64,000 bases of DNA from Suillus spraguei (GCA_016800925.1 JABCPU010000056.1:124001-188000), one strand, 5' to 3'. Counted from the first letter of the stretch, positions 20,931 to 36,080 are shown. Notes: generated by a model not told the origin, from the letters alone. Numbers and translations are program-made.

Positions 20931-23900
20931 CTACAATATCTCTAGTGTTCTGACTTTCATGTCGTCAACACAAGTCGTGTCGCTGAACTGTGCAATAATA
21001 CTGTGATCTGAGGCGACTCTCCTGTATTCTTTGCGGCGCTCGCGCTTTAGCAAAAATGCGCTAAAAGGCTGTCCAAGGCGAACCATCAATCGTAACGCCC
21101 GTTCCGATTCCGCACTGTGCACGTCATCAGGCAACTCGAGAAGATCATGATCCCACGGACGAATAAGTAAGAACTCAGTCGGTCTTGCCGACAAAAGGTC
21201 TTCTTCCGTGGTGATTGGTAGGTCTCGAAGTCCACCTGCCTTGACTTCATACACGACACATGTGTCCTGGCCTTGATGGCTCTTCCGTATGAGTTCGGTA
21301 ACACGGAATGCGATGCAAGGCAGATGTAGACGTCGCTGCGCAAAACGGGGAGCATGAAGGGATTCAAGTTCGGTGTACAATTTCGAAGCTAATTGTACAG
21401 CCCCAGTATCTCGTAGCAACGAGACTGATCTGTCCAGCTCTTCGGTGGATAGAGATGGGTATGTGATCGGTGGAGCTTTGTATGAAGATATTTCGGCTGG
21501 CAGACAGCTGTTGAACTCGGATGATCTTCCAACCCAGTCCAGGGCAGTGATATCGCCCGACAGAGCTATGATCTCTTGCAAGAGCCGCCCAAGGGCCTTC
21601 TGCTTCTCCCCATAACTAACTCCTAGGTGGACGTCAAAGACGCCAAACAAGGAGTAAGCGATGTCCTCCTGCCGTGTGGTGATACGCGGGGATGCCCATC
21701 GAAGTGTCTTTCGGACATTTCTCGTCCCTGGATGGAAAGCAACGAGGCTCTCTCGGTCAATGCCTGTGGCACCTGCCAACTCCTCTATGATCTCATTGGA
21801 ATCCTTATGGTTGGAAGAGCGATCGTTAAGATATGGTGTCCAATCCTTCTGATAAAAGAGGATGCATCTCGAAGCCATAAGTTCTTGAAATGTCCATCCT
21901 CGTTTGTTCCAAACACTCTTTGCCAGGGCGTCAGACTTGGAGGAAGGCGGAACATCCGACAGGTAAACAATCGTAAGTGCTGAATGATGATACCAGATAA
22001 ACATGGAGTTGATTGATTCGTGGAGTTCGACGCTGTTGGCCTGGTCAATGCAGCACGTATCCATCCAGGCCCAGCGATATCCCAAGTCGTCAGCAACCCT
22101 GCAGAATGACTGCAACTTCACGATGCCATCAACCGGATGCAGCTGGTACACAATCTTGCCCCGGATTTCGGGTAGCAGTGACTCATTCGCGTCCCACCTG
22201 TGTGACAGCATGATGCAACGGAAGTATTTCGCCACTACTTCTCTGATGTGTTCCGTTGATGGGACCGGGTGCTTCATTACGAATAGCAGAAGTTCCTTGT
22301 ACTCGGTGCTTGTCTTGAACGTGGTTATTTGGGCCCCTCGGTCACATAAAAGACCGATAGTGGTGTCCAGTAGACGAAGTGGGGCATGCTCAAGTTGAAT
22401 GTCAATGCGTCTTTGGATGACACGTTCCGCTTCGGGTGCACTGATATACTGCTTGCGCAGGTCTGGGGAAAGAGTTGAGCATTTAAACAGATATAAAATT
22501 TTAGGCTTACTTTGTGTGTGCGACTCGGAAGTATCATCCAGCTTGGAGAGCATAGTGTTCAAAGCTTCGATAGCATCATCTAAGCGCTGTGCACTATGAC
22601 AAGCAGCATGCTTCAACTGATATCCAATATAAGACGAAGGCTCGAGTTCGATGACCTATGCATCACGATGAGCACTAGCTACAAAAAATAGACGCTGTCG
22701 CACCTTTTGCGCATCTAGGAGCGCTTCTTCCCATGCCCCTTTGTCTGTCTTCGCCTTACAGCGGTTTACAAAGATAGCGCAGGTTACAGGACCTAAGTCA
22801 ATTGCTGCCGAGTATAAAGAGATTGCCTTGTCATAATCGCACACCGTGAGAGCAGCATCTCCGCCGGTGATACAGAGCGTGCTGCATTTATCCTTAAAAG
22901 CTGAGCGACATACGGGTGAGAATTACAGTATGAGGACATTATAGATGACCTGCCAGTAGACCAATCGAGGGAGCTGGCCCGCGTGATCTCATCACTTGTA
23001 TCCATCATACGACAGTACGATTTGATGGCGTCTTGAAATCTACCCAAACAAAGGAGTGTATCGCACAGTTTCTGGTTTGCGATTTCCCACAAGGACTGGA
23101 TATCCCATCCGAAAAGCTGCGTCAAGCACCGGTTAGGGATTACAGACATAAGATATTGGGAGGCTGCATTATATCAACGTACCACAAATAAGTCTTCATA
23201 AATAGAATGGATGGCCGGTTTAGATGAGAAAGCGTCGGTGTTGGTAGCAACAGTAAAGTAGTCAACAGCTTCGCTGTGACGCGCGTCATTCAAAGCAGTT
23301 ATTCCTAATTGGACATTTAGATATGCCTGATGTGCAAAAATCAAATAATCAGCATCGACAAGGCAAAACCGAATTTAATTTAATTGATATTCACTTCCAC
23401 CATACGACAAGCAAGAGTATCGGCACTGGAACAAGCAGCAGCCAGCTCTCGCACACGTTGCATTGCGTCCTCATGTTGATTTGCATTAAAAAGTACAATA
23501 GCCTGAAAACGGTCAGGAGCAAGGACTGCAGGAAAACACTGACGTCGTACCTTCATTAACAGAAGAAAACGGATGCTCTTTGAATCTCCGTCCGTAAATA
23601 TGAACGCAAGGTCAAATGCTTTCATCGCGGCCTCCATCTGTTTTTGTCCACAGAGGGCAATGCCCTTGGAGATGCAGCCCGTCAAAGAGGGCTGGATTCT
23701 GAGAGACTGTACGACCAGTTAGCTTATGGTAAGGGGAGATAATGGGACGGTGTATCTTACCATAAGTGCATCATCAAGCGCGCGGTCCCATTCGGATTTC
23801 TGCGCCATAAGAAAAGAGCGATTGGCATAATAAATGTAGCTGGTTTTGGAGTTAGCGTTGATTGCTTGTGTTAGTAACGTTTCAGCGGTAGACAAATCCC

Positions 23901-24959
23901 CACTTATGAATGCATCGCGGATTGTCATGTTCGACGTAAAGAGCTATAGAGTCGTGCTCGAATCATGTTATACTACATAAGTCAAGGGTGGGGACTTGCC
24001 TTGGCACTAGGCAACGCGTCCTCTGGTATTGCCCACTTTGAGATACACTTATCTTGACCTCCGCTGAGGATGTATTTGCCATCCATAGAAAAGGTGACGC
24101 GCAGGACATAGCCGGTGTGCTCGAATATAGCAATGGTTTGTCGGTCTGAATACTGCCAGAGGCGGACATGATTATCATGAGATGCAGAAGCGATCAGGGT
24201 CCCATGGGAGTTCACGGCGATGGCGTAGATCATGCCAGAATGGCCTGTCCATGGATCACTGACCTGCTTCCAGGTCGACGTATCCCATTCCCGTATGGTA
24301 GGATCCTCAGCAGTCCCCCCTGAGAGAAGCCGTGTGCTATCGGGTGTCCATGCCAGCGAAGCGTTCCACGACTTCAAATTGGTTGCATGGGCCTTGAAGT
24401 TTGCAGCACATCCCCTCGTATGCGTGTTCAATATTTGGATGTCCTTGGATGTTGCGATGGCAAGAAGTCCGCCAGACGGTGAATACCGAACACAGAAGAC
24501 TTCACCGCCACAAATAATCGGACTTCCTTGCAGCTCCCAATTTTCTGTGCTCCATAGTTTCGTCGTCATGTCCGATGAACCAGTCACGAGCATTGTCCCA
24601 TCTGGAGACAAGTCTATCCAGCGGATCCATTTCTTGTGGGCTTGAATGGGTCGAATGAGATACTGCTCGGTTTCTCCATTCCATTTCCAGGCGATAAGCC
24701 CTCCGTCCAAACCACCGCTTGCTATCAATTGCCCGTCTTGTGATACTGCCACACTCTGTGGCCAGCTGCGATGTCCCTTCATGGTTTTCAACATATTCCC
24801 GTTTTTCAAGTCCCACAGACGAAGCGTGTCGTCCTTCGAGCCCGTCACCATACATTGTCCATCGGAGAACAGTGCGACTGCACATAGGGTGTCTTCATGA
24901 GCTTCAAACGCTTGAACGGGTTTCGTCGTCGGAATGATGGACCGCACTGCATTCGTCAT
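20931..24959 (-). CDS. WD40-TPR-HET domain fusion protein
   Basis: A single spliced gene of about 1,150-1,200 residues. Residues 1 to about 320 are WD40 repeats (QAFEAHEDTLCAVALFSDG, GSKDDTLRLWDLKNG, SGGQDKCISKWAIPEDALP). An intron with a GC donor (23944-23999) joins in phase to helix-turn-helix TPR repeats (MTIRDAFISGDLSTAETLL, SYIYYANRSFLMAQKSEWDRAL, YDKAISLYSAAIDLG). The C-terminal 550 residues are a HET domain (IMLSHRWD, GYRWAWMDTCCID, IVYLSDVPP, WNKRGWTFQELMAS). HET domains trigger heterokaryon-incompatibility cell death in filamentous fungi; WD40 repeats often act as the recognition part. Every junction I checked keeps frame, so the gene appears intact. An upstream TTG extends the frame, but the first ATG is at 24957-24959 (MTNAVRSIIPTTK). 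Confidence 0.85.
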
Positions 24960-25346
24960 TCTTGTGAAAAGTAACGCTGTCAAGCGGGATTGAGGTAGAC
25001 TTGTGGTGGGTATCTTTCTCTGAGGTGCAGAGATGCGATGTGCGTGTACTGGGCGTTTTTATGCATTTTCACTAGAACCTACTAGGTCAAGGGCCGAGCT
25101 TCCCCGCAACGACCTTGTTGTTCTTTACAATATTTGGGAGCCGAAGTGCTCGAAACGGTTACAGGGCATGATGGCATCCTTGTTCCACCAGTGTCACATT
25201 ATCGTAAGTTCACGACACTAGTTCGGTGAGGCCAGTTGTCATTTATTAATACGCACAATTACAATCCAAGGCTATGTACGTATTATAGCAGTATTTGTGT
25301 AGCGACAGGTAGATGATCTAAAAGCATTCATCAACCACGACCACAA
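24960..25346. other. Intergenic region, no gene recognised
   Basis: Promoter side of the HET-domain gene and 3' side of the nuclease gene; only very short ORFs. Confidence 0.4.
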
Positions 25347-28300
25347 CTAGCCTGCAGGATGTCTTCGTCGGGCAGATATACACATCAATCGCGGAAGCAC
25401 ATCCCTCGCATTCCGCCCCGCAGCAAGTGCACCTGTGACATCTCGCGCAAGTCTTCGACTTTGTTCCCAATTCATTGTCTGGTGTACATCCTCTGTATCT
25501 TCATCCAACAGCTCACGCCAGCGCTTCGCAGGTGCAGTTCCCGTGACTTGTTTCGACGACGAAAAGGAAGACAAACGAGATGCAGGACAGAATTTGCTAG
25601 TCAGCGACGGACCGTTGGTTTGCACAGAGATAGAGCGAGACGGGGATGAGCTAATTGCACTTGATCTTATGTCTTGCATGATTGATACCGACTGTTCTTT
25701 GAACCGAGACAACCTCCTCGATCGTTTTGCTGCGTAAGAGGGATCAACTAAATCTGGACGAGCTAGACATAATCTCTCAGCTATTTCCCGTCGTTTGCGT
25801 CGTTCTGCAGAGCGAGAGTTTGAAGATATTTCCGAGGTGACGAAAGAAGGCTGTGGAACCTTCGAGGACGAGGCGAGACTGATGGTTGAAGTGTCACCCA
25901 ACACAAGAGGTATCGTTGGAGTGGATGCGAGAGCGCGAGGCGAAGTTAAAGTAACGAGAACGGAGGTGGAAGACGTTGCAAGGGGTTCATTACGTTTGCG
26001 GTAGGAACTGACCTCAAGTTGAGGAGGGGGGACAAGTAACGGAGCTGACCGACTGTGTACAAGGTTTCTGGGCAGAGTTGGAGAGGCACACTGCTCATAT
26101 TCGTGAGATGGTGACATTAATTCACTGGTCGTATCAAGAGATGGGTCTGGCGATGAACCCCTAAACGACCTATATGGCGGATGTGCTGCACCATGGGAGC
26201 CGTCAATATATTCCTCATTTTGTGTACGCCCGAGGGCAGAAACGAGCGAAGTGGCTTGAACTACGCCACTATTTTCCGTCTCAGGAACACTGTACTCTCT
26301 GGTATGTTCTTCAAGTCTGCGGCGTTTTCTCCTATGACCCTCGCTATGCTGGCTCTGACTCTGAGCTGGAGGGAGAGACAGATGATAAGAAAACTGCTGA
26401 TTGGAAAGGATCTTAAATGGCTGAGAGCACTGCGATGGTGGAGCCTCTGATGATGCCCGGGAAAAGACATCTTTCTGGGATGTTTCAGTGCTCTCCTGAT
26501 TGTACTCTGCACTCACGTCTTCGCACATCCGAGTCGAAACATTCTGCACCTCAGGAGGCTCCAAGGAGTTACCATCGAGTAGCTCAGGTAGCGAAAACAG
26601 TTCCGCTTCGGCCATGACTACATCCTTTAACGATGCAAATGTAGATGAACTTATAGACATCACGGACTGTGCACGGGCCAAGGATTTAGCCTCGTCAAGT
26701 TTATCGGGGGCAGGGAGAGTTGTTGGCGCGTGCCGGGGAATTTGGCTAAAGGGATTGGATATCCATGGAAATGGGGCGGGCGAGGAGTTCCTAAGCGTGT
26801 GTGGGGAGGAAGGTGGGAGGGAGAAATAATTTATTTGACTTTTTATGTCCTTGCCTTTCCCCTTGACATCTCGCGGACACAAGATAGGTGACGATCTCGG
26901 TGTGGGGAGACTCTGATCAGCGGAGAGTGGGACCAGGGCTGTGTCGTTAGTCTGTACAGACACCAGGACCTGAACGCTGCTTTCCAATGCCGATGCCTGA
27001 ACCTCAGCATCAGCTATTTAGCCGCCATAGACTGTTCTTGCACGGGACTCACATTTTCGGCACTGATAATCTGCGCATCACCTCCTGATGTATGTGATGG
27101 ACTCGACGATAACCAACTTTTAATCGATTCTTCCATGCTGTGATCCCCAGCAAAGAGCAGGCGCGCAGTCCTGCCATGTGCATCAGACCCATCATTGTCG
27201 CTCGAGTCATCCGAGCCTTCCATATAGCGCTTCACCTGCATGTGGATTTCGGTCGGAGTCTGCAGCGCAGAATTATCCCGGGACGATAATGGGGATGAGC
27301 CTCCATATTCAGAACGTAAATTCGGTAGATGACCGAGCGCTCGATCAACAATTCCCTTCTCCTTTGGTCCTAACCACCCACGAAGCACCTCAAGCCGTCG
27401 TCGCATACTACCGTCATCTGCCCATTTTTGTGCTTCGAGTTCAGCAGAATCACCAACCAGGTTCTTCATTGCTGAATCTGTATCTGTGAGATCGAGGGAA
27501 GCAAGATCGAGGACGCTGGGATGGATAGTTCCTAACGAGTTCAACTCGTTTGGGATGGAATTGCCACGGTCGTAAATGGGCGGTGCAATGCACTCCTTGA
27601 ACATGGCGTTCATTGCAGTCCAATCGAGACCGCCGAGAGCAGGAACGAGGGTGTTTGGAATTACCCGACGCGGGCGGAAGAGGGAAACAAGGTTGAGCAG
27701 TTCTGGTAGGGGAGAATGTCGTCCAAGAGGTACGAACTATAAGAATGCCAATATTAGTGTCTTGTATCAACCGAATTCAATAATGGAGGGTGACAGATGA
27801 ATGGCAAGCAAGTTTTGCACAATACCGACCAAGCGATCAACATCCTTCCCCATCGCAAGACGTCTTCGTACATCCATGCGATAGCCCTCCCACTGTGCAC
27901 ATCCCATGGTCACAGGATTGACATATACGACCTTTTTTCCCTCGATGCTCCGTGGCGCCAAGTCATTCTCAAAGTCGAAACTGATTCCGTTTCATTCGGT
28001 GAATGGTCATAACAGGTTTGCCATACGTAAATCATCACAGACAAGAATGAACATGGCGTAAATCACCGACATGCCATTGGTGAACGAAGGTGACTAATAG
28101 AAGTTGGAATAACATACCTAGGTACATCCACCAAACTACACCGCTCATGCCGTTCGCAAGCATGAAAGCGGGTGCACGTCGGGTCGCGTGTGACGAGAGT
28201 ACGAAGAAAGGGATCTGATATGTGCGTGTAGACCGCATGTTTGTATCGATCGACATGAATCTAGAAAAGTAAATATTTCAGTAAAATGAAACCCTACGTG

Positions 28301-29442
28301 TAACATGAGAGAGAGGTGACACGCGAGGCAGCACAGAAGACAGTAAAGAGTAGAATTCAAGCAGCATGTGAGTGCATACATGCGCCATAACAGGGTCAGA
28401 ACATTAACATTGAAATACGAGTCGCAAGGGGAAAAAGCGAATGAAAAGATCGCCCATGATGTATAGTTGAAGGTCATAAATATGGATGCTTGCCTACCTG
28501 GCACTGGAAAGCTCGCGCAATACCCTTTAGTACGTCCTCATATCCCCAGGTCCACGAGTTTATAAAGAAATAGGTGTCCTTATCAAACAACGCAATAAGC
28601 TCGACCAGGCCTTTGACCGCGTTTTCCTTCTCACATTAGCAACCAATTGATCAATCTGACGGTATCTGGAATAATCACCTTTGTGGGGATAACAGTTCCC
28701 CTCAACATGCACGCTGTATCCAAATAAATTGCATTTAATGTTTTTGTCAAGTTTGCTGTTTGGCCAGCCCGCGCTATGAGAATACGGAGATCTTCCTCTG
28801 CATCTGGGATATATGGTTGAAGAAACGGATTTCGAGTTAGAGATTTTAGTAGCCAATGTTCAGCGCGTACGTCGCCTGTATGAAGAATCGTGCCACGAGG
28901 ACCTTCGATGAGGAACCTATTGAGTATGGATGAGCAGTAGGGAGAAAGGATACCAAGTAAAACGTACATAACAGCACCAGGACAGTGGTTTGCATCGATG
29001 AGCGTAATAGTCACCGTCTCAGTTGACGATAACTCGAACTGAGTTGGAGTATTCAGTGGAACCGTGTGCTTTGTGTCGATGTATCAGGTCAGGACACAAG
29101 GGAGAAAAGAGCGTTCACACTCACTAACAAATCTCTACTTAATGATCCACCTTGAACCTTTAAATGAGAAAACGTCCTCATTGCAACTTCACCTGCATCT
29201 TTCTTTGCGCGCTCCAGATGAATCTCATGCCTCAAGATCATCTCTTTTGTGTCAGGCGAACATACTACGCGGGCAGCAAATGATTTTGACGATAGGCCAA
29301 GAACGTGGTCTGTATGCGAGTGAGTAAGGAGATGTAGTGCTGGTGTATTGTATGGAGCTGGAAGGTGAGCTGTGCAGGTGAAACAGTCAACACGGATGGG
29401 ATAAGGGAGTGCAAAAGAAGCGTAGGGCGTTCCTGGGGGCAT
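25347..29442 (-). CDS. Artemis/SNM1-type metallo-beta-lactamase nuclease with long disordered tail
   Basis: MBL/beta-CASP nucleases of the SNM1/Artemis/Pso2 group act in interstrand cross-link repair or end processing. The N-terminal exon (start [13 protein letters not shown]) carries the metal motif [11 protein letters not shown]; the next has [30 protein letters not shown] and YLDTA. Further exons give [44 protein letters not shown] and the beta-CASP element [12 protein letters not shown] with [15 protein letters not shown] longer intron (about 28262-28500) lies in the middle. After about residue 450 the protein is Ser/Pro-rich and unstructured, continuing through an intron near 27000-27055 into the 25347-26990 exon, which includes [10 protein letters not shown] and a second basic patch. 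The tail could be a separate gene, but no good ATG begins it and the junction keeps frame. Whether it is Artemis or Pso2 is not settled by eye. Confidence 0.75.
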
Positions 29443-30534
29443 CGCTAAGTATCGACGACTAGGAGAAAGGAAAGCATATAAGAGATATTTTCGTAGAAAA
29501 CTGATTCAAGTCAGAAAGAGGCAGGACAGGAGGTGACCAAAGAAGGAGTCCCGACTGCCGCCAGTGATGAGTCGGTCATGTGCTACGCGTTTTCCCATTG
29601 TCAGGTGACTAACTACTCTCGGCGATGTTGCTCTAGATTTGCTTTCTTACTCTGGATTTGTTGGCGGTAGTCTCCTCGGTGTTTGCGACGTATTACCGGC
29701 TGCTCAACATGTATGAACTTATCCAACATTGAGGTATAGAATCCCACGGTGATCGGGGAGCATCCACAGATCGACGAATTGTATAGCAATCTCTTACAAT
29801 TGTATGTTTTTGACTATTATGCCAGGAACCACATACACGCTAATAGACAAGCCAGATAGCAAGTACCGCAATATTGGGTACGGGGCTTGATACGCCCTAT
29901 CTATCACGCTTCCTCCGCGGGACTAATCTTGAAACCTTTGGAACACTGGCTAATGTGCCATCAGGAATTCACGATGGTCCCAGGCAGTGGACGCATACAT
30001 GTGTCAATAAACTCAGTATCTCCTCGTCAGCAAGGCCGAGTCCTGATTATCTATAGATTCCTTTCCAAATGCAGTATGTCACAAGCAAATATCTGCAAAA
30101 TCGGTCTGACGAACCTTCTTCATGCACACGCCACATCATTGACAAATATCGATGGTCTTGGCATCGACCCTCCCTGTTGCACGCATGGTGGAGGTAGCGT
30201 AAGTCGTTACGCGGAGACTGCGTGACTTTGAGTTCAGCCTATTAAAAATGGCAAGATCCACGTTAAGTTTAGACCCGAATATTATCAAGTTGCATTGAAA
30301 TTCGTGCCGGAGTTACTAGTACATACATACATATTTTGACACGCGGTGGCTGACCCTCGTGTCCAAAGTTAGGAGGCGGAGTATCGGCTGACACTGTTCT
30401 ATCACAACACAATTTCAACAGTCTTTCTCCCTTTGTTCACTTCAATCTCCCAAATTCCACATTCGTTTGTACTTAAATCCCTCGCTCATCCTCTCAGTCG
30501 CCTGCTTTACGGAGGGCCTCAGGTGTAAATTACA
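29443..30534. other. Divergent intergenic region
   Basis: Separates the nuclease gene (minus) from the zinc transporter (plus). No supported gene; contains pyrimidine-rich DNA (CTTTCTCCCTTTGTTC, about 30424-30440) shortly before the transporter, typical of fungal core promoters. Confidence 0.4.
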
Positions 30535-32328
<1,794 letters not shown>

Positions 32329-32560
32329 ACACAGCCGTAGTACCTATACCTTATTTTACCTCATTAGTGGAGTCATGATCTAGCATTTGATTATATTATC
32401 TTGATCCTGCCACCGGTGTAAGCGGTTTGTAACATATTGCAACACGTGTAGGTAGTGCGTGGTGGCGCGTCGAGTGTGCACGCCTGCTCACTCATGCAAG
32501 TGACGTAACCTGGTAGTCCGCTCCGTCATGCTGGCTTTGCACAGCAGACAAGTCTGACGA

Positions 32561-34553
32561 CTATTGACCCCCACCAGCTCTCTCTCTCTTGCCCTCAAAA
32601 AGCTTCACTCCCTTCACTCCCCCGACATTGCCCTTACCCACAGCTGTAAAATCCATACTTCGTTCTGTTTTCGGAACCCCTAATGCATCCAGTAGGTTGC
32701 GTGCAGCCTCGGGAATAAAGGGTTGCAAGCATATACCGGTGACCCGTAGAACTTCGAGCGAGAGGAGGTATGATACCTGTGCGGCTTCAGGTGAATTTTG
32801 CGTTGACCAGGGCGCTGTGTGTGTTAATGCGCCGTTCGCCTTTGAAGCTCGTCAGAAGGGTTGAACCCGAAAAGAACGAGACTGCATACCTCCCTGAGGA
32901 CAAGGATGATTGCATCAAGGGCATCTCCCACCTCAAACTTCTCCATACATTGCTCGACTCTTCCCTTCAGGTTACGTAGCGATGATAACACATCACCGTT
33001 GGGGCCATTGAGGGGCTGATCAAGGAGTTGAACAAACGTGAGTTGAGGCGCAGACGCTACACGTTTCTGGATTGTCCTGGACGTAATGCGCAAAAAGAAG
33101 TTGCCAAGCAAACTACGAATTTCGTCCGCATGCTTCTCTAGTTGTTCAGGAGACCAGTCTTGGAAATAAAACATCCTTTGTAAATGCGCAAGGAATGAAA
33201 AGGGCAAAAATCCGCACCAACATCGTCTCTGAAACGACCGCCGACGCGTGCCATGTAGAATCGCACAGCATCAACACCCCACGTGTCCATGGCATCAAAT
33301 GGATCTGCTACATTGCCTATAGACTTTGACATCTTGCGTTGCTGTGCTGTCCAGTGTGCATGCGCAAGAAGGGTATGCGAAAGCGGCATTCCCATTGCGA
33401 GAAGCATAGCAGGCAGGTACAATGCATGGAAACTTGATTTCATGTGTCAGGTATCGCTAATGCGGTCCGATGCGCGTTGAAACATACCGAACAATATCCT
33501 TCCCAATCACTTGAATATTCGGAGGCCATAGTGATCCTTGCCGCTCAATAGGAAATCCAATTCCGGTGAGATACACCGTCAATGCGTCAAACCACACATA
33601 CATAGTATGTGACATGTCACCCGGAACGGGAATCCCCCAATTCAATCTCTCCCGCGGCCGTGAAATTGACAGGTCATCAAGAGGTTCATTTTTCAGAGTA
33701 TTTATCAACCCTTCTCGGTGAGCTGATGGATATATCGATCTCGGATTGGCAGTATAGTAGTCTAATAAACGTTCCTGGAAGCTGGAGAGACGGAACTTGT
33801 AGTTTGACTCGCTGGACCACTCAACTGCAGACCCAGTTTCAATGGAGACGGGAGTTAGAGAGGAGGGCGGATATGTGATCTGACTGTCGGTATAGAAACA
33901 TTCATCAGAAATGGAGTACCATCCAGAATATGTGCCCTTGTAGATGAGATCTTGTGCGGCGAGAACGCGCTACGCGGTATGGTTTGAGAAAGTTGGGTGT
34001 TCAATGAAGCATATACGCACCCATACGTGTTCCACAGCCCCTCTATGTCTAGCTTCGGTTGTGCGCAAAAATACCGTATTACTGATGTTAGCACGAGTAC
34101 CGAGCCTCTGTAACGTATTTTGTGTCAACAAGTTGAAGAAGAAATGAACTGGGACATACACGAAACTGCTCGCTGAGAGCATCACAGAGTACGGAAGGCT
34201 CTATTCCGCGGTCCTTAGCGGCTTTTTGGATTTTCAATCCATGTTCGTCTGTTCCTGTCAAGAAGTGCACCTGTCGGTCGGGTTCAGAAATGCGCGTAAA
34301 GCGAGCGAATATATCAGCAGTAACGAGTGAGTACAGATGGCCTATGTGTGGAGCTAGGACGCATTAGTTGAGAGGGTATGGAGGAAACGGAGCAGACACC
34401 TGCGTTCGGATAGAAGATTGGTGTAGTGATGTAGAATGGTTTGCTTGTGGAAGTATCATCGGCAGTAGAGAGGAAACGATACAGAGGACGTGATTGTGAT
34501 CTATATGAAACGTAAATGAGAGCCCTTGTTGGAATTTTACGGCAGAATAACAT
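32561..34553 (-). CDS. MSM1: Methionyl-tRNA synthetase, mitochondrial type
   Basis: Class I aminoacyl-tRNA synthetase charging tRNA-Met. It starts MLFCRKIPTRALIYVSYRSQ, a basic hydroxylated presequence consistent with mitochondrial import, followed by PFYITTPIFYPNA. The HIGH signature is at the start of the next exon (PHIGHLYSLVTADI), then LTGTDEHGLKIQ, LNWGIPVPGD, HTMYVWFDALTVYLTG, and the KMSKS loop (QQRKMSKSIGNVADPF). The anticodon-binding region follows (LEKHADEIRSLLGNFFLRI). It ends VKGVKLFEGKRERAGGGQ and TAG at 32561-32563. Several short introns; convergent with the zinc transporter, 232 bp apart. Confidence 0.9.
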
Positions 34554-35122
34554 TTAGTGTTGCGTTTCTAGCTATGCCGCAGAGACCTTGTTGTGCGTTC
34601 TGGCGTTGTTTTGCCTTATTGTGACCCTCCAGCTCAATGCTCGGGGGGTCCACAATCAATTACAACACGGAGATGCAACAGCTTGTACCAAAACACAAGC
34701 GTATCGTACACAACCACGGCCACGTTACAAGAGAAAACTAATATACAAGCCACCAGTATCTGATGACTGAAAGAAAGCGTCGAGTTTGACTCGACAAAAT
34801 GCTATAGGGCTATTTTTTATTTCCTTTTTTATTTTTATTTTTTCTCAGTTCAGTAACACAACAAACGTACTCCAGAACAGAAACAATCGTACTCCAGAAC
34901 AAGGTCAATACAGGATAACAAACGACGCTGTTGATCTCGGTGCGTCATCGAGTACCATGAATGAGAAGATGAAGCAGAAATGGGTGCTTTCGGATATACA
35001 GTAGACTCGCTCATAATGCATACGGTCGGGACATATGCAACCACCATATATGTCACACTTTCGTGACATAGTGTGACCTCTGCCAAAAGTGTGACATCAA
35101 AGTACCTGTAGTATCTGCTTAC
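34554..35122. other. AT-rich intergenic region
   Basis: No gene. T-rich tract at about 34809-34848 and a local inverted repeat around 35048-35070 (ATGTCACACTTTCGTGACAT-like). Confidence 0.4.
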
Positions 35123-35726
35123 GGCGTCCTACTTTGGATGTTTCCGAGATGTGAATTTATTTGCGTTTCTGCGTAATTATGGAAACAGCTGTAATTCAAA
35201 GTTGTATTTGTAGTATTGGTCCGAATCCTTACTCAGGTTTCCTCGAACGTCTGGGTCAAGAATACAGTTGGGTTAGTCGTCGACAGTACCCTGCATTGAG
35301 CGTATATGTTGTCGCATGCTGTCGGGACTGTTCTCGTTCCATTGTTTTCGTGCTCTGTTTCAACTGCTTTTGTGTCATACCATTCCAATGCATCGTATTT
35401 GTATTTGTACCGGTAGCAAGCAATATGATATGAACTGTTCTCGCACGATATAAACCGCTCGAAAGGAATGTAACGGAGTGCCACATCGTGTAGAAACAAC
35501 TTGAATGACTCTCGCACGACGGCGCACAATATTAACTCCTTCTCTTGACGAGATCGTGAGGGTGGTTTCAGCTGGCGCGATGTGGCACGCTCTCACACGT
35601 TCCTGCGCTGACCAGTTTTCACTAGGGCTCATGCGCTGGCCACAGTCTTCTCCTGTTGAAAAAGCAGCTGCTATTCCAATCAGTTAACCCACCATCTGTT
35701 TCTAATATTTTACAAGCTCACCCATT
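35123..35726 (+). repeat. SSP upstream cassette, copy 2
   Basis: Matches the DNA upstream of SSP1 and SSP3 over its whole length, from GGCGTCCTACTTTGGATG through CCGCTCGAAAGGAATG and GACTCTCGCACGACG to CATGCGCTGGCCACAG. The TATA-like TTTAAAAGGCAG of the other copies is degraded here (TTGAAAAAGCAG). Confidence 0.7.
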
Positions 35727-36080
35727 ATGCATTTTTCTGCCCTTGTCACTCTCGCCGTTGTAGCCTCGTTTGTCCCAAGTCTTGCAGCCCCTGCTCCATA
35801 CTCGCACGTCTCTCTCACAACCATTGAGCAGACCCACTGAATGCATTTCCAGTCCTCATCGAGTCACTTCTGAACGTGATCCTGCGTTAACGGGACTCCA
35901 GTTTGAAGACCGCACCAACCACGACCCTTCCAGCGATGATAGCCCTCCCAGCATCGGGATGGTCGTGCAAGGTCTGGGGGAGATTGCTCAAGCGATGAAG
36001 AAACTCGGAAGTCTCGAAGAAATCTCGCATTTGGCGGATAGCCAAGACGACATCACACCAAACTTGAGCAAAACTGTTGA
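35727..36080 (+). pseudogene. SSP2 5' part: secreted protein gene split by an LTR retrotransposon
   Basis: Exon 1 (35727-35803) encodes the family leader (MHFSALVTLAVVASFVPSLA, APAPYS). The intron donor is GCACGT instead of the GTACGT of the other members. Exon 2 (from 35853) gives VTSERDPALTGLQFEDR and GLGEIAQAMKKLGSLEEISHL. It runs in frame to KTVD, where the gypsy element begins at 36081. The remainder lies at 43682-43822, 7.6 kb away. Confidence 0.75.
36076..36080 (+). repeat. Target-site duplication GTTGA (left)
   Basis: GTTGA directly before TGTTACGACT; the same five bases follow the distal LTR at 43682-43686. Confidence 0.85.

Noticed and set aside
23944..24959. Separate WD40 gene next to a TPR-HET gene
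   Set aside because: The GC-AG intron joins the two in phase, and the fused architecture is what I know from mushroom genomes; annotated as one gene.
25347..26990. Independent gene beginning near 26987
   Set aside because: That open frame begins with TTG, not ATG; an intron near 27000-27055 joins it in frame to the nuclease gene upstream.
28560..28856. Separate small ORF downstream of the MBL domain
   Set aside because: It is an intron read-through and frame shadow of the nuclease gene exons.
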